Shown here: positions 1-5,169 of the stretch, piece by piece | How the letters are laid out: every line of letters begins with the position of its first letter | How positions within the stretch are numbered: the stretch's first letter is position 1 | Assembly: GCA_027858145.1 (NCBI GenBank) | Contig: JAQIDF010000039.1 | Location: 1-9,051 of the forward strand | DNA: 9,051 bases | From: Prolixibacteraceae bacterium | Lineage (GTDB): Bacteria > Bacteroidota > Bacteroidia > Bacteroidales > Prolixibacteraceae | Reading direction: 5' to 3' | Position numbers and translations under genes: made by a program | The notes under the pieces: generated by a model | What the model was told of the DNA's origin: nothing | The model's input: the letters and a program-made list of their open reading frames with translations, nothing else | Database searches by the model: none

Positions 1-590
1 CTGCGTCCAATAAAGTAATCGTTGTTGCCCCAAATTGAAACCAAAATGTTTTCACGTGTGATAATTTCATTGGGTCTCAGGCAAAGTATCCTTAGTACTT
101 CGCTTTCTTTTTGAGTCAATCTTTTTTTGTTAGCATTCGATTTTAACAGCAAATTTTTATAATCGAATGTGAACACACCGAATTGGTATGTTTCTTTACT
201 TACATCATCATCAGGCAAAATATTGTATCGGGTTATAATTGCGTTTATTCGACATAACAGTTCATCCTCGTCAAAAGGTTTTGTTATGTAGTCATCTACC
301 CCAATGTCGAAACCTTTCATTTTATCCTGCTTCATCGAGCGGGCCGTGAGAAAGATAATCGGTATGGTTTTATTTTCAGCCCGTATTCTTTTGGCAAGCG
401 AAAATCCATCGATGCCGGGCAACATGATGTCGAGGATGCAGAAATCGAAACTTCCGGCTTTATAACCTTTCATTCCCGAATCGCCATCGCGATAGAGTTT
501 AACATCAAAACCATTCGATTCCAGATAGTCGACAAGCAAAAACCCAAGGCTTGTATCATCTTCAACCAGTAATATCTTCGTTCGCTTCAT
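1..590 (-). CDS. OmpR-family response regulator (RprY-like), C-terminus cut by window edge
   Basis: This is the DNA-binding partner of the kinase encoded just upstream. Reading the minus strand from the ATG at 590 gives 196 residues with no stop before the window edge. The N-terminal receiver domain (about 1-120) begins MKRTKILLVEDD. It has the acidic pocket at D11/D12, the phospho-acceptor D54 in the stretch CILDIMLPG, the switch residue T82 in FLTAR, and K104 in TKPF. A winged-helix Trans_Reg_C domain starts near 130 (YQFGVFTFDY), followed by LTQKESEVLRILC and the start of the recognition region, ILVSIWGNNDYFIGR. OmpR-family regulators are usually about 225-240 residues, so roughly 30-40 residues of the DNA-binding wing lie off the window. 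Its start overlaps the end of the kinase gene by 29 bases, which suggests translational coupling. The RprY assignment is by family resemblance; the family call is firm. Confidence 0.95.
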   Translation of the reverse strand, partial: MKRTKILLVEDDTSLGFLLVDYLESNGFDVKLYRDGDSGMKGYKAGSFDFCILDIMLPGIDGFSLAKRIRAENKTIPIIFLTARSMKQDKMKGFDIGVDDYITKPFDEDELLCRINAIITRYNILPDDDVSKETYQFGVFTFDYKNLLLKSNANKKRLTQKESEVLRILCLRPNEIITRENILVSIWGNNDYFIGR

Positions 591-1824
591 GTTTCAAAGG
601 TAAAACAATTGTAAATATTGTGCCTTGTTTTTTTGATCCTGATACTGAAATGGTTCCGTTGTATTTTTCAACCATTCTTTTCACCAGTGTTAAACCGATG
701 CCAAATCCCTTTACATTATGAATATCTCCGGTTGAAATCCTGAAATATTTCTCAAATATTTTATCGTGATACTTCTTGTCAATCCCAATGCCATTATCTT
801 CTATGGTAAGTATTATATTGCCCTGGTTGTTTTTTGTGGCAATGTTAATTACAGGAGCTTCTTTTGAGTATTTTAGTGCATTGTCAATCAGATTTGATAT
901 AATAATGTTGAAGTGTTCAAGTGATCCCAGAATTTTTGAATGACGTGCATTAAGATTTAGGTTGATTTCACCTCCCATAGTATCAATGCGATGTTGAAAT
1001 GAATGGCCGACTTGTTTTATGAGTTCATTTATCTTCAACGTCTCACTTTCATAGTTGTTGGCCTGATCTGATGATGCTTTCAGAATTTTTTCAACATTGA
1101 TTTCTAACCGCTGGTTTTCTTTTTTTATAACTGCAATATATTCGTTGAGTTTATCATCCTTCAATCCGTCGGTTTTTTTCTTGACCATGCTTGCTGCCAG
1201 GTGGATGTTTGAAAGAGGGGTCTGGAACTCGTGTACCATATTGTTGATGAAATCCGAGGTTTGTTGTACCATCATTTGTTCTTTCCGGAACAGCCGGAGG
1301 GTAATGAAAAATGAAACAGCCACGAATATCAGCGAAATAAAAGCCAGCAGGAACACGCCCCTGATTTGTGCCATTAAGAACTCACTACGTCCCGGGAATT
1401 CAAGCCTGATTTTAATGTTGTCTCTTTCGAGTAAGCCGTTAAGGCTTTGCAGGTAGCATCTGTTGCCAAAAATGCGAGATGGATAGGTGATGGTCGTATC
1501 GGTTATTTCGAAAGTATAATCAAGATCAATGCTTTGAATTTCAAGTTTCGAATGTATGATACTATCTATTTCGGCAATTTTTTCTTTTCGGATGTGAGTT
1601 TTGCACTGGTTGCCACATAAATAATTTTGCATATCGGGGCATTCTTGTGCTGTTTTACCAATGGCACGCCGTGCTTCCGATAGTGCATTGTTGATGCTTA
1701 GGTTAAACTGTTCCTCTTCGAGCTCAGCTGCTTTAAATACCCAGTTTACCTGCACTGCCAGTATTATCAAAAGGGCAATAAAGGTGAATAATGCAAGGAT
1801 GGTTTGTTTCCCGGGTTTCTTCAT
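562..1824 (-). CDS. Two-component sensor histidine kinase (RprX-like) with four-cysteine extracytoplasmic sensor loop
   Basis: This is a complete 420-residue inner-membrane sensor kinase. A first transmembrane helix (about 8-30) is followed by an extracytoplasmic loop (about 31-152), a second helix (about 153-178) and a cytoplasmic kinase core. The HisKA phospho-acceptor is H198 in NNMVHEFQTPLS. The HATPase domain shows the N box (N311 and N315 in NLIDNALKYS), the G1 box (DNGIGI, 343-348) and the G2 box (KGFGIGLTL, 372-380). No HAMP or PAS domain is evident between the second helix and HisKA. The sensor loop contains C62, C70, C74 and C123, the first three in ECPDMQNYLCGNQC, suggesting a disulfide or metal/redox switch; that role is inferred. 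The gene overlaps the downstream response regulator by 29 bases. It is divergent from the Cys-rich secreted protein starting at 2009, a plausible regulatory target. RprX is suggested by architecture only. Confidence 0.95.
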   Translation of the reverse strand: MKKPGKQTILALFTFIALLIILAVQVNWVFKAAELEEEQFNLSINNALSEARRAIGKTAQECPDMQNYLCGNQCKTHIRKEKIAEIDSIIHSKLEIQSIDLDYTFEITDTTITYPSRIFGNRCYLQSLNGLLERDNIKIRLEFPGRSEFLMAQIRGVFLLAFISLIFVAVSFFITLRLFRKEQMMVQQTSDFINNMVHEFQTPLSNIHLAASMVKKKTDGLKDDKLNEYIAVIKKENQRLEINVEKILKASSDQANNYESETLKINELIKQVGHSFQHRIDTMGGEINLNLNARHSKILGSLEHFNIIISNLIDNALKYSKEAPVINIATKNNQGNIILTIEDNGIGIDKKYHDKIFEKYFRISTGDIHNVKGFGIGLTLVKRMVEKYNGTISVSGSKKQGTIFTIVLPLKHEANEDITG

Positions 1825-1832
1825 ATCAGAGG

Positions 1833-1840
1833 CAAAAATA
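1833..1840 (-). promoter_or_regulatory. Candidate -7 box for the kinase/regulator operon
   Basis: On the minus strand this reads TATTTTTG, an exact match to the Bacteroidota -7 consensus TAnnTTTG. It ends 8 bases before the kinase ATG, so the leader would be very short. There is no good -33 TTTG about 19-20 bases upstream (the nearest is CTG at 1861-1863). A weak -33 is compatible with an activator-dependent promoter, and the TTAAC repeat array begins just beyond that position. One T-rich octamer can occur by chance. Confidence 0.4.
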
Positions 1841-1866
1841 ATGAAACTAACATGATTTCTCAGACA

Positions 1867-1903
1867 TTAACATCACGTTAACATCAAATAACAAACCTTT
1901 AAC
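1867..1903. promoter_or_regulatory. Phased TTAAC direct-repeat array, candidate OmpR-family operator
   Basis: The nine-base word TTAACATCA occurs twice in tandem, at 1867-1875 and 1878-1886, exactly 11 bases apart. A degenerate ATAAC at 1888 and a further TTAAC at 1899 continue the series at steps of 10 and 11 bases. OmpR/PhoB-type regulators bind as head-to-tail dimers to direct repeats with about 11-base periodicity, so this is the expected operator form for the response regulator encoded alongside. The array lies immediately upstream of the expected -33 position of the leftward kinase promoter (-7 box at 1833-1840) and reaches the expected -33 position of the rightward promoter of the Cys-rich gene (-7 box at 1925-1932). 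Binding by this regulator is inferred. Confidence 0.6.
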
Positions 1904-1924
1904 GCGTATTGTATGTTTATTTAT

Positions 1925-1932
1925 TAGTTTTG
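1925..1932 (+). promoter_or_regulatory. Candidate -7 box for the Cys-rich protein gene
   Basis: TAGTTTTG matches the Bacteroidota -7 consensus TAnnTTTG. It would give a leader of roughly 70 bases before the ATG at 2009. The expected -33 position (about 1902-1906) reads ACGCG-like sequence rather than TTTG, so unaided polymerase binding should be poor. The TTAAC repeat array ends there, suggesting an activator replaces the missing -33 contact. Confidence 0.45.
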
Positions 1933-2008
1933 AATCATTCTAAACAGAGAAATAACAGTAACCGATTAAATTATTCGAAACATTAATCATTTTTAAAAAA
2001 AGATAGTT

Positions 2009-2287
2009 ATGAAAAAGAAAATTGTTTATTCATTTTTATTTGTGTTTGCTTTAGCCGTTTTTGCACCAACTGTAGTTAATGCTATCGATACAGATGTACA
2101 GATTGTAAAAGTAGAAGGTGACGAGAAGAAAAAAGCTGATTGCGATAAGAAGGCTGAGACAAAATCAGCTGATTGCGACAAGAAAACTGAGAAAAAATCA
2201 GCCGATTGTGATAAGAAAGCAAAATCAAGTTGTGCTGAGAAAAAGTCATCATGCAGCGAGAAGAAAGCTGAATGCGACAAAGAATAA
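2009..2287 (+). CDS. Small exported Cys/Lys-rich repeat protein, function unknown
   Basis: This 92-residue protein belongs to no family I can name. Residues 1-25 form a Sec signal peptide: MKKK, a hydrophobic core, and a VNA cleavage site after A25. There is no lipobox, so the product should be soluble in the periplasm or outside the cell. The mature part (about 67 residues) has 19 Lys and 6 Cys and no aromatic residue, His, Met, Pro, Arg or Leu. Cysteines are at 45, 56, 67, 75, 82 and 89, giving spacings of 11, 11, 8, 7 and 7. Steps of 7 and 11 return to nearly the same face of an alpha-helix, so all six would fall within about 120 degrees. An 11-residue unit, ADCDKKxExKS, repeats from 43. 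The A-rich leader lacks a strong Shine-Dalgarno site, which is normal for this phylum. A terminator follows at 2316. A role in binding metals or reactive thiol species is a guess. Confidence 0.85.
   Translation: MKKKIVYSFLFVFALAVFAPTVVNAIDTDVQIVKVEGDEKKKADCDKKAETKSADCDKKTEKKSADCDKKAKSSCAEKKSSCSEKKAECDKE
2135..2227 (+). repeat. 33-bp in-frame tandem repeat inside the Cys-rich gene
   Basis: Two full 33-base units (2135-2167 and 2168-2200) and a 27-base partial unit (2201-2227) encode A-D-C-D-K-K repeats. Differences between units are largely synonymous (GAT/GAC, AAG/AAA, GCT/GCC, TGC/TGT). This points to selection on the encoded repeat rather than a fresh slippage product. Confidence 0.85.
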
Positions 2288-2315
2288 TGAAGTGTTGTAA
2301 TTTTTAAATATAATG

Positions 2316-2344
2316 AAGTCTGTCAGTTATGGCAGGCTTTTTTT
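2316..2344 (+). terminator. Rho-independent terminator after the Cys-rich gene
   Basis: A 10-bp stem pairs AAGTCTGTCA (2316-2325) with TGGCAGGCTT (2330-2339), including two G-U pairs, around a four-base loop GTTA. A run of seven T follows at 2338-2344. It lies 28 bases after the stop of the Cys-rich gene. The methyltransferase gene converges on it from the other side, ending at 2353. Read leftward, the stem is followed by a less regular T-poor tract, so termination in that direction is less certain. Confidence 0.85.
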
Positions 2345-2352
2345 ATGTTTTG

Positions 2353-2883
2353 TCAGGGCATCATTTTGTTGAAAAGATCCCACAAAACGATACCGGCACT
2401 TACCGATATGTTGAATGAATGCTTTGTACCGTATTGTGGTATTTCAATAGCCCCATCGCAAAAGTCGATAACCTTTTGTTGAACCCCCTTTATCTCATTT
2501 CCGAATATTATGGCAATTTTTTCATCGGCTTCAGGTAAGAAATCGGGAAGCAGTATGCTTTTATCAACCTGTTCAATGGCATAAACTTTATAACCATTGC
2601 TTTTTAATTCGCTTACGGCATCGCTGGTTTCTTTAAAGTATTTCCAGTCAACCGATTTCTCGGCATCAAGCGCGGTTTTGTGTATGTCTTTGTTAGGCGG
2701 TGTGGCTGTGTAACCACACAAGTAAATGCTTTCAATCAGTAAGGCATCGGAGGTGCGAAAAACCGATCCGATGTTATTGCAGCTTCTGATGTTGTCAAGC
2801 ACAACAACCACAGGTGCTTTCCCTGTGGTTCTATAAGCATCAATGTCAATACGATTTAGTTCGCTGTTTTTTAGTTTTCGCAT
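2353..2883 (-). CDS. SpoU/TrmH-family RNA 2'-O-methyltransferase
   Basis: This 176-residue protein is a SAM-dependent RNA ribose methyltransferase of the SPOUT (trefoil-knot) class, acting on tRNA or rRNA in the cytoplasm. All three family motifs are present. Motif 1 is NIRSCNNIGSVFRTSD (31-46), with the conserved R43. Motif 2 is IIFGNEIKGV (125-134). Motif 3 is IPQYGTKHSFNISVSAGI (148-165), with N158, and builds the SAM-binding knot. The length fits a minimal catalytic domain with no added RNA-binding domain, as in short TrmH/TrmL-type enzymes. The target nucleotide cannot be told from the sequence, so no gene symbol is given. The ATG at 2883 gives the expected N-terminus. A degenerate T-rich tract (TACTTTTTTTG) sits just upstream and could serve as a -7 box. 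It lies in the same direction as the arginine deiminase gene but is separated from it by about 170 bases. Confidence 0.93.
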   Translation of the reverse strand: MRKLKNSELNRIDIDAYRTTGKAPVVVVLDNIRSCNNIGSVFRTSDALLIESIYLCGYTATPPNKDIHKTALDAEKSVDWKYFKETSDAVSELKSNGYKVYAIEQVDKSILLPDFLPEADEKIAIIFGNEIKGVQQKVIDFCDGAIEIPQYGTKHSFNISVSAGIVLWDLFNKMMP

Positions 2884-2914
2884 ATCAATTCAAAAAAAGT
2901 AGGTTTTATATTAC

Positions 2915-2959
2915 AACAGTTCGTAAAAAAATATTTGAATTCATTAACAATGAACTGTT
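2915..2959 (-). other. Nested inverted repeats upstream of the methyltransferase gene
   Basis: A perfect 8-base inverted repeat, AACAGTTC (2915-2922) and GAACTGTT (2952-2959), encloses a second stem-loop formed by 2938-2945 and 2949-2956 around a three-base loop. The two stems share bases 2952-2956, so they are mutually exclusive in RNA. Read on the minus strand, the inner stem is followed a few bases later by seven T (2925-2931), so it could act as a weak terminator for the arginine deiminase transcript. The stems are AT-rich and no function is proven. The remainder of the 2884-3054 gap shows only a short hairpin at 3001-3015. Confidence 0.35.
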
Positions 2960-3054
2960 TATGTTGCTATAGTGTGTTTGTTTAAATTGCAGACATTTAG
3001 CTTGTTAAGAACAAGTCTATTGTCTCATGTCTAAAATCTAACAATCTGTTGATA

Positions 3055-4299
3055 TTACCAATTTACGTTTTGACGTTTCACGGGCATGCTCATGCATCGT
3101 GCACCACCGCCGCCACGCGCCAGTTCGGCTCCTGCTATGGTGATCAGGGTTTTTGAATCGGGTATGGGCAGGTCGTTTTTAATAATATCGGTAGCCTTAA
3201 CAATATTGAATCCTTTATGTTTAAGTGCTTCGGCGGTATAATTATTTCGTTCGTATCCAATAACTACCCCGGGTTGCAGTGCCAGAAAATTAGCACCGCT
3301 GTGCCACTGTTCACGTTCCTGATGCCAGGTGTCTTCGCCGCCACATTTTACCGGATCAAGGTCGATGCCTGTGCTTTTTAGTGCCGACAACAGGTGTGGG
3401 GCCGTAGTGATTGAGTCAACTCTGCCATTATCAATTACGATATGAATGGTTCGGTAACGGTTGTGGGTCATTATAAGTGGCTCGTGAACCATACAAATAT
3501 CACGGTCGAGCATGGTAAATACCATATCGAGGTGTATAAACGATTCAGGTGTGTCGGGTAGTTCCTGAACGATGATGTGGCTCCTCTCTTTTTTCTGTTT
3601 CTTGATGGCTTCAATTATGAAGTCAATTCCATGGGTCGAGGTGCGGATGCCGGTTCCTATAACCAGTACATCGTCGCGGACAATTAGTACATCACCACCT
3701 TCAATTTTTATTTCGGGGGCATCGAGGCTGGCTGCCGAAATGGTTTCAACTTTAAAGCGGTTATGGTTTTTGAAAATTGAATCCATGATAATAGACTCAC
3801 GTTCACGAACGTTGCTGGCCATTTTGCCTATCAGTACCTTGTTGTACATGCTAATAGAAGCATCGCGTGTAAACAAAAAGTTGTGCAGGGGCCTGAGGCT
3901 GTATCGCTCGTCGCTCAGATAGCGTGTGAGGTTGTCGCGCAATAATTCCACGCCCTCGATGAGCTGGCGTGCTGCTTCGGTGTTCGACAGTTGTCCCAGG
4001 TTTTCTTTTAGCCCCGGCACTCCTTCGGCACGGCACACTTCATCAAGCACGTTATTTTTTACATTTTCATCGGATAAAATGTCGGCAAGAAGATCTTTTA
4101 CTTCATGTACCTCACAATGCATTTGAAGCACACCTTTAAACTGGCGGTACTCTTCCGATGCCACCGAAAGGTTTAAGATATCGCTGTAAAGTGCACGTTC
4201 AGCATTGCCCGGCGTCATTTTTTCTACTTCCTGCCCGGGGGAGTGAACAATTACCCCCTCTAATTTTCCTATTTCGGAATGAATTTTGATATTCTGCAT
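3055..4299 (-). CDS. arcA: Arginine deiminase
   Basis: This enzyme hydrolyses L-arginine to citrulline and ammonia (EC 3.5.3.6) in the cytoplasm. From the ATG at 4299 it is 414 residues, close to the usual 400-420. The guanidine-modifying-enzyme active site is complete: D146 in LFTRD, E200 in EGGDV, H256 and D258 in HLDM, and the nucleophile C402 in ARGGGGARCMSMP. Other family stretches are CGGED (319-323) and REQWHSGANFLA (ending at 340). An in-frame ATG at 4332 would add 11 residues (MPNFTQPIITT). I prefer the inner start because MQNIKIHSEIGKLEGVIVHSPG aligns with normal ADI N-termini, although the upstream ATG has a better A-rich leader. No ornithine carbamoyltransferase, carbamate kinase or arginine/ornithine antiporter gene is in the window, so it is not visibly part of an arc operon. 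Its C-terminus (VKRQNVNW) extends slightly past the catalytic loop. Confidence 0.95.
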   Translation of the reverse strand: MQNIKIHSEIGKLEGVIVHSPGQEVEKMTPGNAERALYSDILNLSVASEEYRQFKGVLQMHCEVHEVKDLLADILSDENVKNNVLDEVCRAEGVPGLKENLGQLSNTEAARQLIEGVELLRDNLTRYLSDERYSLRPLHNFLFTRDASISMYNKVLIGKMASNVRERESIIMDSIFKNHNRFKVETISAASLDAPEIKIEGGDVLIVRDDVLVIGTGIRTSTHGIDFIIEAIKKQKKERSHIIVQELPDTPESFIHLDMVFTMLDRDICMVHEPLIMTHNRYRTIHIVIDNGRVDSITTAPHLLSALKSTGIDLDPVKCGGEDTWHQEREQWHSGANFLALQPGVVIGYERNNYTAEALKHKGFNIVKATDIIKNDLPIPDSKTLITIAGAELARGGGGARCMSMPVKRQNVNW

Positions 4300-4369
4300 A
4301 GTCGTAATAATTGGTTGGGTAAAATTAGGCATTCTTTTTGGATGTAATTGATTTCGGTTTAATGAAAAT

Positions 4370-4394
4370 TGTCATCTTTATAAATAGAATGACA
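4370..4394. promoter_or_regulatory. Inverted repeat TGTCAT-N13-ATGACA in a divergent intergenic region
   Basis: Perfect 6-base arms at 4370-4375 and 4389-4394 have centres 19 bases apart, about two helical turns, a spacing that suits a dimeric regulator. The site lies between the divergent arginine deiminase and DUF4294 genes, just upstream of the -33 element at 4404. A 6-base inverted repeat in a gap of about 100 bases could arise by chance, so this is only a candidate operator. Confidence 0.3.
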
Positions 4395-4403
4395 TGGTGA
4401 TTA

Positions 4404-4433
4404 TTGTAATAAATAGATTATTAAATAACTTTG
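4404..4433 (+). promoter_or_regulatory. Bacteroidota-type promoter for the DUF4294 gene
   Basis: A -33 TTG (4404-4406) and an exact -7 box TAACTTTG (4426-4433) are separated by 19 bases, the expected spacing for the main Bacteroidota sigma factor. The box ends only four bases before the GTG start at 4438. Transcription should begin at or next to that codon, implying a leaderless or nearly leaderless message. Confidence 0.7.
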
Positions 4434-4437
4434 ATTC

Positions 4438-5061
4438 GTGAAACGATTGTTAATAATTTTATCGGTAATACTTTTTATTGTTCCGCTGTCCGTCTTTTCA
4501 CAAAAAACGGAAGCAAATGATACGCTTTATGTTACAGCCGAGAATGATTCGTTGTTATATGTTGAGCTTGATGCCATAGATGTTTACCCTGAGCGCGGGC
4601 GTAAAATGAACTATCGCCGTTATTCCCGGCTTGTTCGTAAACTTCGTAAGGTTTACCCGTTTGCCCGCGAGGCTGTTGTTGAGTTGCAAAAGTATAACGA
4701 AATGTACGAGAATACGGATAAAGAACGGGATAAACGAAAGTATGTCCGTCATGTTGAGCGTGATTTGTTCAAGCGTCATGAAGACGAACTTAAGAAGCTT
4801 ACTATTTCTGAAGGCCGTTACCTGATTTTACTTATCGACAGAGAAACCGACAATACTTCATATTCGATTATCAAAGAAGTAAAAGGTGGGTTGCCTGCTT
4901 TATTTTGGCAGGGCATTGCCAGAATTTTTAATAACGATTTAAAGGAAGAATACGATCCACATTATAAGCATTTTGTTATCGAGCAAATAGTGTTGATGCT
5001 TGAAAAGGAATATGACGAAAAAGAGGAAAAAGTGAAGGCTGATTCTTCTGAAAGCAATTGA
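4438..5061 (+). CDS. DUF4294 domain-containing exported protein
   Basis: This 207-residue protein belongs to DUF4294, a family of unknown function largely confined to Bacteroidota. A signal peptide (about 1-21, core LLIILSVILFIVPLSVF) points to export. The conserved region includes KVYPFAREA (71-79), KKLTISEGRYLILLIDRET (119-137) and ALFWQGIARIFNNDLKEEYDP (154-174). A charged stretch (about 85-120) is probably helical, and the acidic/lysine-rich tail after 188 looks disordered. The start is GTG at 4438. An in-frame TGA at 4432-4434 rules out extension, and the next in-frame Met (residue 58) would lose the signal peptide. It is transcribed alone from the promoter at 4404-4433 and divergently from the arginine deiminase gene. 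I can see no catalytic motif of known type. The recognition rests on motif memory, not an alignment. Confidence 0.88.
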   Translation: MKRLLIILSVILFIVPLSVFSQKTEANDTLYVTAENDSLLYVELDAIDVYPERGRKMNYRRYSRLVRKLRKVYPFAREAVVELQKYNEMYENTDKERDKRKYVRHVERDLFKRHEDELKKLTISEGRYLILLIDRETDNTSYSIIKEVKGGLPALFWQGIARIFNNDLKEEYDPHYKHFVIEQIVLMLEKEYDEKEEKVKADSSESN

Positions 5062-5106
5062 ATACAATTGTTTTCTATCGCTTTCGTTGGCTTGATAAAA
5101 CTTAAT

Positions 5107-5132
5107 AGCTTAATAACCATATAAATTAAGCT
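5107..5132. terminator. Inverted repeat between convergent genes, weak bidirectional terminator candidate
   Basis: AGCTTAAT (5107-5114) and ATTAAGCT (5125-5132) form a perfect 8-bp stem with a 10-base loop, between the convergent DUF4294 and sugar-phosphate transferase genes. The position suits a shared terminator. The stem is AT-rich and no strong T run follows in either direction, so it would be weak on its own. Confidence 0.35.
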
Positions 5133-5169
5133 CAAAAACATGAAGTTGGTGTTTTCTTGCAAATACTAC

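Noticed and set aside
2135..2227. Regular 33-base repeats that could suggest a small CRISPR-like or satellite array
   Set aside because: The units are directly adjacent without unique spacers, stay in frame inside a gene with a signal peptide, and differ mainly at silent codon positions.
2026..2280. Antisense open frame of 84 codons opposite the Cys-rich gene
   Set aside because: It is a mirror of the repeat codons (a Phe/Ser-rich product) with no promoter or family signal, and the plus-strand gene explains the region.
3001..3015. Short hairpin CTTGTT-AAG-AACAAG as a terminator for the arginine deiminase gene
   Set aside because: The stem has only six pairs and no T run follows on either strand, so it is too weak to call.
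3572..3922. Plus-strand open frame of 116 codons inside the arginine deiminase gene
   Set aside because: It is opposite a gene with complete catalytic motifs and shows no recognisable family or independent promoter.
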